The notes below the pieces were generated by a model. The model searched no databases. It saw only the letters and a program-made list of their open reading frames with translations, and was not told the DNA's origin. Source: Granulosicoccus sp965367215 (GTDB lineage: Bacteria; Pseudomonadota; Gammaproteobacteria; Granulosicoccales; Granulosicoccaceae). Taken from it: a stretch of DNA of 15,602 nt. Location: NCBI GenBank assembly GCA_965367215.1, contig CBDUIJ010000114.1, positions 1 to 15,602 of the forward strand. Direction: 5' to 3'. Of the stretch, positions 1 to 7,136 are shown one piece after another. The translations under genes and the position numbers were made by a program. Positions within the stretch are counted from its first letter, which is position 1. The number at the start of each line of letters is the position of its first letter.

Positions 1-268
1 TCAACACCATGACATCCTGCTGATTGCGGTAGGAGATGCCGAAGTCTCCCTGGACTGCATTTCCGACAAACCTGACGTACTGGGTAAACAGCCCATCATT
101 CAGACCGAGCCGCTCACGCAACTCGGCCCGGTCCGATTGAGTGGCCTGCTCATTGACCATCATCTCGACAGGATCGCCGAAGAACCTGAATATCATGAAT
201 GCCAGTAGCGCAACAGCCAGCATGACGAAAGCAGCGTTCAACAAGCGTTTCAATAAAAATGCAAGCAT
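1..268 (-). CDS. ABC transporter permease, DppB-like (partial, cut by window edge)
   Basis: This is the N-terminal 89 residues of an inner-membrane permease of the peptide/nickel ABC importer family; the rest lies beyond the left edge. The start MLAFLLKRLLNAAFVMLAVA gives the usual short cytoplasmic stub with basic residues followed by one hydrophobic helix (about residues 8-27). Then come a GDPVEMM stretch, an acidic and basic RAELRERLGL segment, QYVRF and GDFGISYR, all in the order seen in DppB/OppB proteins. It lies 54 bp downstream of the binding-protein gene on the same strand, the normal order for such importers. No strong ribosome site precedes the ATG at 268, so translation may depend on the upstream gene. 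The family is clear; the substrate cannot be read from this piece. Confidence 0.85.
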   Translation of the reverse strand, partial: MLAFLLKRLLNAAFVMLAVALLAFMIFRFFGDPVEMMVNEQATQSDRAELRERLGLNDGLFTQYVRFVGNAVQGDFGISYRNQQDVMVL

Positions 269-322
269 GGTAGACAGATCATGGTTGATGAATTGGCATG
301 AACAGGTTTCAGGAACGCAGCC

Positions 323-1891
323 TTACTGCATGGATGCAAACCAGAGCCGCGGTTTGTTGTCCGGAAACAAGGGCATCGCTGTCACGTTGCTGCTTGTCGC
401 CCACGCCATGGGCTGCTGATGCAGGGGAATCATGATGACTTCGTCCTTGACGATCTGCAGCGCTTCGGTTTCCAGGGCAATCCGCGTGTCGAGATCCAGC
501 TCCGAACCTGCACTCTCTACCAGCGCATCCAGTTCTGGGTAAGACCAGTCACCCCAGTTGAAAACGCCGGAATTGCCTTCCTTGCTATGGAATATCTGCA
601 GCAAGGGACTGTAGGCGTCCAGCATCGGCAAGGTAGCCCAGCCAAGTGTGTAGATGTCGGTCTTGCCATTGGTTCGCTTGGGAGTCTGTACTGCCCGTGG
701 TGCCACATCCAGCTTTGGTGCCAGGCCGATACGGCTCCACATCGAGGCAATGGCCTGACAGATCTGTTCTTCATTCACCAGCCCGTCCTGCAGGCAGTTG
801 AAGTCGAACTCGAGACCTTCCGGCACACCGGCTTCTGCCAGCAACGCTTTGGCGGTATCGATATCGAACGCCAGACGCTCATCGAGCGCGTCCGTATAGC
901 CGGGAATTGGCGGAGCCACAACAGCACCGGCGTTCCGGGACTTGTTACGCATGACCTTCTTGTGCAACTGATCTATGTCAATTGCCTGATACAGTGCTTT
1001 TCGAGCCTTGACGTCAGTGAAGGGGTTGTCAGTTCCGTTGACGAGCTTGTCCCGAAAACTCATGCCGATCATGACCGTGCGCAGATCCACGCCCTCGAGC
1101 ACAGTCACATCAGACGACGCCGCCAGCCTGGGAAGATCCTGCACGGGCGCATCGTTCGTGAAATTGATTTCACCGGACAGCATGGCCGCGACGCGTGTTG
1201 CAGGGGATGTCACCGGCAGCAATTCGAAACCATCCAGATTGTGTTTCGGCGTGTCCCACCAGTCCGGATTGACCACGAACACGGTCTTCGCATCAGGCTG
1301 TCGACTTTCGACGATGAATGGCCCTGTGCCATTGGCGTTGTAGGTCGCATAGCCTTCCGTGCCAGCCCCGATATCGGTCGGCAATTCGGAATCGTTTTCA
1401 ACCAGCCACTGCTTGTCGAAGATATGGATATTCGTCAGATCATTCAGCAATAAGGGATACGGTCCGTTGAGAACGATATCGAGTGTCAGCTCATCGACAA
1501 CTGCCGAGCTGACATAGGCCGGCAGATTGCCCTTCAACGGTGAGGTTTCGTGACTGACCCTCTGTAGTGAGGCCACGACATCTTCTGCCGTGAAGCTGTT
1601 GCCATTGTGGAAGCTGACGTCCGGCCGGAGCTTGAAGCGCCAGGTGATCTGGTCTTCGAGAATCTCCCACGATACCGCCAGTGCCGGTTCGATCTTCAGA
1701 TTCTCGTCATAGCGAACCAGGCCTTCATAGGTGTGGTTAAGAACATTGATCGTGAAGCTGTCTCCGTAGGAATAGGGATCCAGCGAGCCGATATCCCGAT
1801 TCGCCCCCCATTTCAGGACTTCAGCTTGAGCGGTGGAACAGGCCAGCAGCAATGCGGCCGACGTAAGGATGAATTTAGGTTTAAGTGTCAT
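323..1891 (-). CDS. ABC transporter substrate-binding protein, family 5 (peptide/nickel type)
   Basis: Periplasmic solute receptor for the DppB-like importer downstream, 522 residues, a normal length for the family. I chose the ATG at 1891, not the in-frame GTG-like start at 1915, because a GAGAGG ribosome site lies 6 bp before it and because it begins a clean signal peptide (MTLKPKF, a hydrophobic core, then AQA cleaved before residue 24). Diagnostic family-5 features are present: an IEPALAVSWEI segment followed by TWRFKLRPDVSFHNG and FTAEDVVASL around residues 70-110, then NPDWWDTPKHNLDGFELLPV near 210. There is no lipobox at the cleavage point, so it should be a soluble periplasmic protein. 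Peptides are the default ligand, but family 5 also binds nickel, glutathione, opines and sugars, so the substrate is open. It is divergent from the GntR regulator, which probably controls it. Confidence 0.9.
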   Translation of the reverse strand: MTLKPKFILTSAALLLACSTAQAEVLKWGANRDIGSLDPYSYGDSFTINVLNHTYEGLVRYDENLKIEPALAVSWEILEDQITWRFKLRPDVSFHNGNSFTAEDVVASLQRVSHETSPLKGNLPAYVSSAVVDELTLDIVLNGPYPLLLNDLTNIHIFDKQWLVENDSELPTDIGAGTEGYATYNANGTGPFIVESRQPDAKTVFVVNPDWWDTPKHNLDGFELLPVTSPATRVAAMLSGEINFTNDAPVQDLPRLAASSDVTVLEGVDLRTVMIGMSFRDKLVNGTDNPFTDVKARKALYQAIDIDQLHKKVMRNKSRNAGAVVAPPIPGYTDALDERLAFDIDTAKALLAEAGVPEGLEFDFNCLQDGLVNEEQICQAIASMWSRIGLAPKLDVAPRAVQTPKRTNGKTDIYTLGWATLPMLDAYSPLLQIFHSKEGNSGVFNWGDWSYPELDALVESAGSELDLDTRIALETEALQIVKDEVIMIPLHQQPMAWATSSNVTAMPLFPDNKPRLWFASMQ

Positions 1892-1944
1892 TGACGCCTC
1901 TCGTTTCCTGCACATCAGAAGTTCGGAGCAATTATCCTAGCAGG

Positions 1945-1979
1945 ATCGTATACAAAGTGATAATTTTTTTGTATACGAT
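1945..1979. promoter_or_regulatory. Perfect 12-bp inverted repeat, probable GntR-family operator
   Basis: ATCGTATACAAA at 1945-1956 is repeated in exact inverse as TTTGTATACGAT at 1968-1979, with an 11-bp AT-rich spacer. Each arm holds the self-complementary core GTATAC, and the two cores are 23 bp apart, about two helical turns. Cores of the form GT-x2-AC are typical sites for GntR regulators of the FadR/FCD branch. A third, degenerate core (CGTATATAG) follows at 1985-1993. The element lies between the divergent binding-protein and gntR genes. A GATAAT hexamer read leftward (1931-1936) and a TATAGT hexamer read rightward (1989-1994) could be the two -10 boxes, so binding would affect both promoters. 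That the neighbouring GntR binds here is an inference from position and motif. Confidence 0.75.
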
Positions 1980-2004
1980 TTTTTCGTATATAGTATCCAC
2001 CATC

Positions 2005-2020
2005 GGTGAGGTACTTCACC
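2005..2020 (+). other. Small hairpin in the leader of the gntR gene
   Basis: GGTGAG at 2005-2010 can pair with TTCACC at 2015-2020 (five Watson-Crick pairs and one G-U pair) around the loop GTAC. It would form in the 5' leader of the gntR transcript, 20 bp before its ATG, where no good ribosome site is visible. A role in translation control is possible but unproven. Confidence 0.3.
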
Positions 2021-2039
2021 CATTGCCACGTGGTCCCAG

Positions 2040-2738
2040 ATGTCGGAAGCCAAACAACCCTTCAACGGCGTAATCGTCTACCAACGACTACGCCGCGCAA
2101 TCCTGGAACAGGCGCTGTTGCCGGGCACCCGGCTCAGAGAAGACGCCATCGGGGAGCAATTCGGGGTCAGCCGAACAATCGTGCGACAGGCACTGGTGAG
2201 GCTCGAAAGCGAACATCTGGTGGAAACTCAGCGAAATCGCGGCGCATGCGTGGCTGAACCGACGCTGATCGAAGCTGAACAGATCTTCGAGATTCGGCAC
2301 TGCCTGGAAGCGGAAGTGATTCGTCGGCTCATTGATCGCATATCGGTGATTGGCCTGGAAGCGCTGGACGCACATGTGGACCAGGAAGCGCGTGTCCAGG
2401 GTAAGGACGGTCCTGTCTCGATACGTCTGGCAGGCGAGTTTCACATCCTGCTGGCTGAATTGACGGAAAACAGGATCCTGTCGGGCTATGTATCCGAGCT
2501 CGTCACCCGTTGCTCACTGATACTGGCGATGTACAGCAGAAGCCATTCAAGTGACTGCGCTGTCGATGAGCACCGCAACATCATTCAGGCCGTGCGTGAC
2601 AAGGACATCAAGGCTGCCTTGTCGATCATGGATCACCACCTGGGCGCTGTACAGGGTCGTGCCGATCTATCCGGCGACCAGAAAGAAGACAACCTTCAGT
2701 CCGTACTTGCACGGTACGCAGAGGACCCATCTGCATGA
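2040..2738 (+). CDS. GntR-family transcriptional regulator, FCD (FadR-type) domain
   Basis: DNA-binding regulator of 232 residues, a usual length for the FCD branch. The N-terminal winged helix occupies about residues 10-72: VYQRLRRAI, then LPGTRLREDAIGEQFGVSRT as the recognition region, then VRQALVRLESEHLVE and the NRGACVAEP wing. The all-helical FCD ligand domain starts near residue 80 (IFEIRHCLEAEVIRRL). It carries the conserved histidines expected to hold a metal ion: His135 in GEFHILLAEL, His178 in DEHRNI and His199/His200 in MDHHL. The divergent ABC importer and the GTATAC inverted repeat between them suggest that it controls both its own operon and the importer, responding to a small carboxylate-like ligand. 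The ATG at 2040 has no clear ribosome site. The next gene overlaps its stop codon. Confidence 0.92.
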   Translation: MSEAKQPFNGVIVYQRLRRAILEQALLPGTRLREDAIGEQFGVSRTIVRQALVRLESEHLVETQRNRGACVAEPTLIEAEQIFEIRHCLEAEVIRRLIDRISVIGLEALDAHVDQEARVQGKDGPVSIRLAGEFHILLAELTENRILSGYVSELVTRCSLILAMYSRSHSSDCAVDEHRNIIQAVRDKDIKAALSIMDHHLGAVQGRADLSGDQKEDNLQSVLARYAEDPSA

Positions 2739-3397
2739 CCCACACAGAATTCGATTTCAACAATCTCGAGCCGAGAGATGTCTACAAACTTCTTATCGGT
2801 ACGGTTGTTCCCCGCCCCATTGCATGGGTCACCACCATCAGCACGGATGGCGTACCCAATGCGGCCCCGTACAGCTTCTTCAACTGCCTGTCTTCAGATC
2901 CACCAGTCCTTGCTCTGGGTATCGAGAACAGGGATAACCGCGCATTCAAGGATACGGCCGCCAATATACGCAGCACTGAAGTCTTCACCGTCAATATAGT
3001 CGGACGGTCGAACATCGATGCCATGAACATCACCGCCACCGCATTCCCCGAAAACGTCAACGAGATCGAGAAGGCTGGCCTGACCATGATCGACGGTACA
3101 GCGGTATCCTGCCCTCGGATCGCCGAAGCCCCCGTATCATTCGAATGCAAGCGTCATATCGGTGTGGAAATCGGTACCTCTCGGGAAATCGTTCTGGGCC
3201 TGGTGCTACGGGCCTTCATCCGCTCCGATATTGTCGATCCGCAGAATCATCACACGGACCATACGAAACTCGACGCTGTGGGAAGAATGGGCGGACATGG
3301 CTATGCATTCTCGCAAGACTACTTCGACCTTCCCGGCATGAGTGTCGAGCAATTCGACTCGGGTCAGTACCCGCGATATTCTGAATCGGGTTCGTAG
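2735..3397 (+). CDS. Flavin-reductase-like FMN-binding split-barrel protein
   Basis: 220-residue cytoplasmic protein of the flavin reductase (DIM6/NTAB) split-barrel family. The N-terminal half has the family hallmark PRPIAWVTTISTDGVPNAAP (residues 27-46) followed by YSFFNCLSSDPPVLALGI, which form the FMN-binding barrel strand. Near residues 80-100 comes TEVFTVNIVGRS, and near 135-160 FECKRHIGVEIG and IVLGLVLRAF. Many members bind FMN without being a classical reductase, so the reaction is unknown. Its ATG overlaps the gntR stop codon (ATGA), so the two genes are translationally coupled. Location beside a peptide-type importer suggests a role in handling the imported compound, but this is inference. 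No partner monooxygenase is visible nearby. Confidence 0.88.
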   Translation: MTHTEFDFNNLEPRDVYKLLIGTVVPRPIAWVTTISTDGVPNAAPYSFFNCLSSDPPVLALGIENRDNRAFKDTAANIRSTEVFTVNIVGRSNIDAMNITATAFPENVNEIEKAGLTMIDGTAVSCPRIAEAPVSFECKRHIGVEIGTSREIVLGLVLRAFIRSDIVDPQNHHTDHTKLDAVGRMGGHGYAFSQDYFDLPGMSVEQFDSGQYPRYSESGS

Positions 3398-3409
3398 ATC
3401 ACTTCTTCA

Positions 3410-3422
3410 CTCGCGACGCGAG
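3410..3422. other. Short GC-rich inverted repeat after the flavin-reductase-like gene
   Basis: CTCGC at 3410-3414 pairs with GCGAG at 3418-3422 around a 3-base loop, 12 bp after the stop codon of the rightward gene. It is short and lacks a T-tract. With the stronger hairpin at 3455-3473 it may contribute to ending transcription between the converging genes. Confidence 0.3.
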
Positions 3423-3454
3423 CGGCAGGGTCTGACTCGACGCGGGAATGACAA

Positions 3455-3473
3455 GGGGATCTGAACGATCCCC
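3455..3473. terminator. Probable bidirectional terminator hairpin between convergent genes
   Basis: GGGGATC at 3455-3461 and GATCCCC at 3467-3473 form a perfect 7-bp stem with a 5-base loop. It sits between the ends of the convergent flavin-reductase-like and MocR genes, 4 bp past the MocR stop codon. Position argues for a shared terminator. Neither strand has a good T-run after the stem, so it may be a weak terminator or an mRNA 3'-end stabiliser. Confidence 0.45.
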
Positions 3474-3477
3474 ACTT

Positions 3478-4911
3478 CTACCCGCAGCCCGGATTTGCCT
3501 GCAACCAGTCTCCCAGTACCTTGACAGAAGCCTCGTGCTCACCCTTCACATAACAGCTGTAACACAGCCTGATGCAATTCGTATAGTGCCCCTGATGCGA
3601 AAACAGAACGCCTGGTGAGAGTGCGATATTTTCGCTGACAGCAAAATTCGCCAGCTCGATTCCACTGCAATCCGCTGGCAATTCCACCCACAGCATGAAA
3701 CCACCGCGAGGGCGGGAAACGCGACACTGCACGGGAAAATACTCTCGCACTGCCTGCTGCAGGTGCTTGGCACGCTGAGCATAAACCGTCCGTGCCAATC
3801 GAAGATGACGATCATAGTGACCTTCTTCCATATGCCGTGCGACTGCCAGCTGGCCAAGCATGGGAGTTCGCATCGAGCTGACGCGTTTTTGCAAGGTCGC
3901 CTGTTCAATCCAGCGACCCGTCTCCAGCCATCCCACGCGCAACCCCGGCGACAGCGTTTTCGACACGGACCCGCAGGTCATGACCCGGTCCTGAGTATCG
4001 AAGGCTCGAAGCCCCCGAGAACGGCTTCGGCTGTAAGTCAGCTCGCCGTAGACATCATCTTCAATCAGCGCAATGTCGTGCTCATCGGCTAGCTGAACGA
4101 GACCCTGACGACTGGCATCATCCATTGAAAAACCCAGTGGATTCTGCGCCGATGTGGATATGACCACCGCCTTGACGTCCAGGTTTTCCAGCGCCAGTTG
4201 CAACGAGGGCAGACTCATGCCGCTCAAGGGATCGGTTGGAATCTCGATCAATCGCCTGTCCAGTTGCTGAATGGCAGACGTGATTCCATGATAGGCCGGC
4301 GACTCCACGGCAACCAGGTCTCCCGGAGACGTGGAGACGCTCAAGGCTATATGCAATGCTTCCTGCCCCCCGGATGTCACCAACAACTTTTCCGTATCTG
4401 TAATGACGCCCGCCATGGCCATACGCTTCACCAACTGATGTCTGAGTGACAGATCACCCCGCAGAGGACCGTAGCGATGAAACTCGGAACTGTCGTTACG
4501 AGTGAGTTGCCTCATTATCCGGTTGATTGTCCTGACGCCTGCCAGAGATACATCAGGCATGCCACTGGCAAAGTAGGCATTGAAGTTGTGCTCATGCCAG
4601 GCAGCACTGGCTTCGTTGTTCAGCCACTCCGCGCGGTTCTCCGGTACTGGAATCTCCAGCGAGGCCTTGGGAAGTTGGCACAGACGGGGCGGCTCGGCAC
4701 CCGACAGGTAATAGCCGGAACGAGGTCTTGACTCGAGCAGACCGCGTAGCTCCAACAGTTCATAGACACGTTGCGCTGTTGAAATACTGACATTCTCCCG
4801 GCTGGCGTAATCCCTGATGGACAACACTCGATCACCAGGACGGCCTGACGATTGAAGCAGGTCTTGAGTCTGCTCCGCCAGTCGCTGGTACTTGGGCTTG
4901 GGATTTGTCAT
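3478..4911 (-). CDS. MocR/PdxR-type transcriptional regulator (GntR winged helix plus aminotransferase domain)
   Basis: 477-residue fusion regulator. Residues about 8-70 form the GntR-type winged helix (KYQRLAEQTQDLL, then SIRDYASRENVSISTAQRVYELLELRGLLESRPRSGYYLS). After a linker, residues about 110-475 form a fold-type I aminotransferase domain. PLP-contact residues are conserved: Asn257 in AQNPLG, Asp285 and Tyr288 in IEDDVYGEL, the Schiff-base lysine Lys318 in SVSKTLSPGLRVGW and Arg448 in the C-terminal part. PLP binding is therefore expected. Such proteins sense PLP or an amino compound and usually act on a neighbouring gene. The start may be the ATG at 4911 or a GTG two codons earlier; neither has a ribosome site. 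The target is not evident, since the divergent neighbour is only a small DUF1127 protein. Confidence 0.92.
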   Translation of the reverse strand: MTNPKPKYQRLAEQTQDLLQSSGRPGDRVLSIRDYASRENVSISTAQRVYELLELRGLLESRPRSGYYLSGAEPPRLCQLPKASLEIPVPENRAEWLNNEASAAWHEHNFNAYFASGMPDVSLAGVRTINRIMRQLTRNDSSEFHRYGPLRGDLSLRHQLVKRMAMAGVITDTEKLLVTSGGQEALHIALSVSTSPGDLVAVESPAYHGITSAIQQLDRRLIEIPTDPLSGMSLPSLQLALENLDVKAVVISTSAQNPLGFSMDDASRQGLVQLADEHDIALIEDDVYGELTYSRSRSRGLRAFDTQDRVMTCGSVSKTLSPGLRVGWLETGRWIEQATLQKRVSSMRTPMLGQLAVARHMEEGHYDRHLRLARTVYAQRAKHLQQAVREYFPVQCRVSRPRGGFMLWVELPADCSGIELANFAVSENIALSPGVLFSHQGHYTNCIRLCYSCYVKGEHEASVKVLGDWLQANPGCG

Positions 4912-4915
4912 TGCC

Positions 4916-4957
4916 ACTGTACTGTATCAGCTGAAACATCCAATCCTGCAGTACAGT
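4916..4957. promoter_or_regulatory. 9-bp inverted repeat over the MocR start region, candidate operator
   Basis: ACTGTACTG at 4916-4924 is matched by its exact inverse CAGTACAGT at 4949-4957. The centres are 33 bp apart, about three helical turns, so both arms face the same side of the DNA. The left arm touches the possible GTG start of the MocR gene, and the pair sits within 50 bp upstream of its ATG. Autoregulation of the MocR gene is a reasonable reading. MocR sites are more often described as direct repeats, so other proteins could bind here. Confidence 0.5.
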
Positions 4958-5087
4958 TTCGCAGTTATTTCACGAGGTCAGTCTGATTTCGGAGGTTCTG
5001 TCCAGCTGCATTTGCCGTGTCACTGTGTCTGTGCGTGCAGCCCTCTCCCCCCTACTCTGCAGGTACGCCATCACACAGAGATTCCCG

Positions 5088-5294
5088 ATGAACATTTCAG
5101 TACATGAGATCCTGCTGGAGCAAGATGCACCAGTGCTGTCGCGCAGGCTGTTGGCTCTGTGGTGGCGTCGTCACACAACACGACAACACCTCAGACATGC
5201 GCTTCAGGATGATCCGTCGCGATTGTCTGAGGACCTCGGCCTCTCGGAAGCTGTTCTCAAGCAGGAGTGCCACAAGTGGTTCTGGGAGAATTGA
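5088..5294 (+). CDS. Small DUF1127 (YjiS-like) protein
   Basis: 68-residue protein. The second half fits DUF1127: a tryptophan- and arginine-rich helix (LLALWWRRHTTRQHLRHAL, residues 21-39), then the core RLSEDLGLSEAVLKQE and the ending KWFWEN, equivalent to the family pattern of an arginine-leucine, a D-I/L-G-L turn, a glutamate and a final basic-FW motif. I use the ATG at 5088, which starts the compact protein and has an AGAG ribosome-like site, rather than the ATG at 5025, whose extra 21 residues look like leader sequence. DUF1127 proteins are small and basic; some have been linked to RNA binding, phosphate or stress responses, but the function here is unknown. The gene ends 9 bp from the convergent zinc dehydrogenase gene, leaving no room for a separate terminator. 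Confidence 0.8.
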   Translation: MNISVHEILLEQDAPVLSRRLLALWWRRHTTRQHLRHALQDDPSRLSEDLGLSEAVLKQECHKWFWEN

Positions 5295-5303
5295 CGAGCT
5301 GTA

Positions 5304-6296
5304 TCACGGCAACAAGACAATCTTCGGAGCTTCGGTATCGTTGTTGTGAATATCCTTGAACGCCCTGGCACCCTCGGACAATGGACGTGCTTCCACCCAA
5401 TCCAGTGAACCCAGCCCGCCACTGGCGATGGCGTTCAGGGCCGCCTGCAGGTCGGTGTGCGTGTAGGTGTAGTTGCCGATGAAGGTGATTTCCTGCAGGG
5501 TCAGCCGACGAATATCCAGCCCCGGTTCGTTGTCCTGCAAGCCGATGTGTGTAATCACACCGCCCTGGCGTGCATAGCGTGACGCATCACGGCGAGTCGC
5601 ACCGGAACCGACGGCATCGACGACCAGATCGAAACTCGATTCTGGCGGCAGCTGTTGACTCAAGGGGTCGAAAACCTCGCAGCAACCCGTGCTCTCCACC
5701 GTCCTGCGACGACTGGGTGATGTTTCGGACAGCAGCACGCGAGCCGTGCCCTTCTGAGCCAGAAACAGCGCCGCCAGCAAACCGATGGCACCACCACCGA
5801 TAACCAGGGCGAAACTTTCACTCAAAGGGCGATGCAGAACCTTTTCGGCCAGCACTATACTGTGCAGGGATACAGCCGCGGGCTCCATCAGACTGGCATT
5901 CACCATATCCAGATTGTCGGGTACGGCTATCAGGTTTCTCTCGGCGATCGTCACGTATTCGGCAAAGGCCCCGGCGTGCCGCATACCGATGATTTCCCGG
6001 TTCGGGCACAGATTACTTCGCCCGGCACGGCAATCAGCGCACACCCCACAGGTGACCAGGGGATTCAGGACCATTCGCTGCCCGGCATACTGTCCATCCA
6101 TCACGATGCCAGCGGCCTCGTGTCCCAGAATCAGCGGTGGAATGCGTCGTTCATCATGACCATGATAGGCATGCATGTCGGAGCCGCAGATACCACTGGC
6201 CTCGACCTTGACCATGACTTCCTGCTGGTCAGCCACCGGGTCCGGCTCATCCCGAAAGATCAGTTCCTGCGTCGCTGTGTAGACAAGTGCTTTCAT
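5304..6296 (-). CDS. Zinc-dependent alcohol dehydrogenase (MDR family), probable DHPS 2-dehydrogenase (HpsO/HpsP type)
   Basis: 330-residue NAD(P)-dependent dehydrogenase of the sorbitol/threonine dehydrogenase branch. Catalytic zinc ligands are visible as Cys37 in SGICGSD, His59-Glu60 in GHEAAG and Glu138 in MEPAAVSLH. The structural zinc lobe has Cys83, Cys86, Cys89 and Cys97. The Rossmann nucleotide loop is GGGAIGLLAA at about 167-176. It is the last gene of the operon, 6 bp after the short-chain dehydrogenase. In Cupriavidus and Roseovarius DHPS clusters two dehydrogenases, HpsO and HpsP, together interconvert (S)- and (R)-DHPS through the 2-keto compound; this gene and its neighbour probably fill these roles. 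I cannot tell which letter belongs to which. Reduction of sulfoacetaldehyde is an alternative role. Confidence 0.88.
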   Translation of the reverse strand: MKALVYTATQELIFRDEPDPVADQQEVMVKVEASGICGSDMHAYHGHDERRIPPLILGHEAAGIVMDGQYAGQRMVLNPLVTCGVCADCRAGRSNLCPNREIIGMRHAGAFAEYVTIAERNLIAVPDNLDMVNASLMEPAAVSLHSIVLAEKVLHRPLSESFALVIGGGAIGLLAALFLAQKGTARVLLSETSPSRRRTVESTGCCEVFDPLSQQLPPESSFDLVVDAVGSGATRRDASRYARQGGVITHIGLQDNEPGLDIRRLTLQEITFIGNYTYTHTDLQAALNAIASGGLGSLDWVEARPLSEGARAFKDIHNNDTEAPKIVLLP

Positions 6297-6302
6297 GATC
6301 GC

Positions 6303-7055
6303 TTATTTCGCTGTAAAGCCGCCATCGACAGAGATGGTCTGACCGGTGATGTAATCGGACGCATGGGAGGCCAGAAAAACCGTCACGCCATCCAGATCCT
6401 CCAGCTTGCCGTTTCGTCCGATTGCCGTACTCGCAGCCAGCCTTTCCGATGTCGCATTGTCCTTGAACAGACTTTCCGTCAGCTCGGTTGGAAAGAAACC
6501 GGGGGCAATGGCGTTGCAGCTGATGCCGTCCGCAGACCAGGCTTCTGCCATGGCGCGAGTCAACTGGCAGATACCGCCCTTGGAGGCACCATAGGCTATG
6601 CCATTGGCGAACGCCCGGGTAGACTGCAGGGAGGCGATATTGACGATCTTGCCCCAGCCCTTCTTGCGCATGCCAGGCACCAGTTGCTGCGCCAGGAAAA
6701 ACGGCACACCCAGGTTCAGATCAAGCGTTGTCTTCCACGATTCCATGGTGACATCATCCGCGTGCTGCCGAAGGTTGACACCTGCGGTATTGAACAGAAT
6801 ATCGATATCACCGTAGAACTCCGCAGCACGACTGGCCAACTCAGGCAGACTGTCGTCCAGCACCAGCGTCCCTTGCAATGCACTGGCCTCGCCACCTTCA
6901 CGAGCAATGGCGGCAACCGTATCATCCAGTTGCTCAGTCCTGCGTCCGAGTACCACCACTCTGGCCCCTGCTGCCGACAATGCCAGCGCCTGCTGTCTGC
7001 CAATGCCAGAGGTTGCCCCGGTTATCAAGGCTGTCTTGCCTTCCAAATCACGCAT
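6303..7055 (-). CDS. Short-chain dehydrogenase/reductase, probable DHPS 2-dehydrogenase (HpsO/HpsP type)
   Basis: 250-residue classical SDR. The cofactor loop is TGATSGIG (residues 12-19), the structural motif is NTAG (89-92), and the catalytic set is Ser142 with Tyr155 and Lys159 in YGASK. The C-terminal DYITGQTISVDGGFTAK is also typical. After the second strand the sequence reads VVVLGRR with arginines and no acidic residue, which hints at NADP(H) preference. Closest in style to gluconate 5-dehydrogenase-like SDRs that oxidise a secondary alcohol of polyols. Its stop codon lies 6 bp before the zinc dehydrogenase start. Given the HpsN/TRAP context, the likely job is oxidation or reduction at C2 of dihydroxypropanesulfonate, forming a racemising pair with the neighbour. 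The family assignment is firm; the substrate is inferred. Confidence 0.9.
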   Translation of the reverse strand: MRDLEGKTALITGATSGIGRQQALALSAAGARVVVLGRRTEQLDDTVAAIAREGGEASALQGTLVLDDSLPELASRAAEFYGDIDILFNTAGVNLRQHADDVTMESWKTTLDLNLGVPFFLAQQLVPGMRKKGWGKIVNIASLQSTRAFANGIAYGASKGGICQLTRAMAEAWSADGISCNAIAPGFFPTELTESLFKDNATSERLAASTAIGRNGKLEDLDGVTVFLASHASDYITGQTISVDGGFTAK

Positions 7056-7106
7056 GTCTGTTACCTGTCTTCGTCAACGCATTGCCCTTGATGAACCGAG
7101 TGTCCA

Positions 7107-7127
7107 TCAGATATTTTCGCCATCTGA
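7107..7127. other. Weak hairpin between the flavoenzyme and SDR genes
   Basis: TCAGAT at 7107-7112 pairs with ATCTGA at 7122-7127 around a 9-base loop within the 81-bp gap between the two genes. The stem is only 6 bp and A/T-rich. It could be a processing or stabilising element, or chance. Confidence 0.2.
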
Positions 7128-7136
7128 ATTCGTCTG

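Noticed and set aside
419..1453. Long rightward reading frame of 344 codons opposite the ABC binding protein
   Set aside because: It is antisense to a clear family-5 binding protein with signal peptide and ribosome site; its translation is rich in Arg, Gln, His and Cys and shows no recognisable motif.
5025..5294. Longer 89-residue form of the DUF1127 protein
   Set aside because: The extra 21 residues have no family resemblance, and the ATG at 5088 has a better placed ribosome-like site.
5832..7091. Rightward reading frame of 419 codons spanning the zinc dehydrogenase and SDR genes
   Set aside because: It runs antisense across two well-supported enzymes with complete motifs and has an unnatural residue composition, a typical shadow frame.
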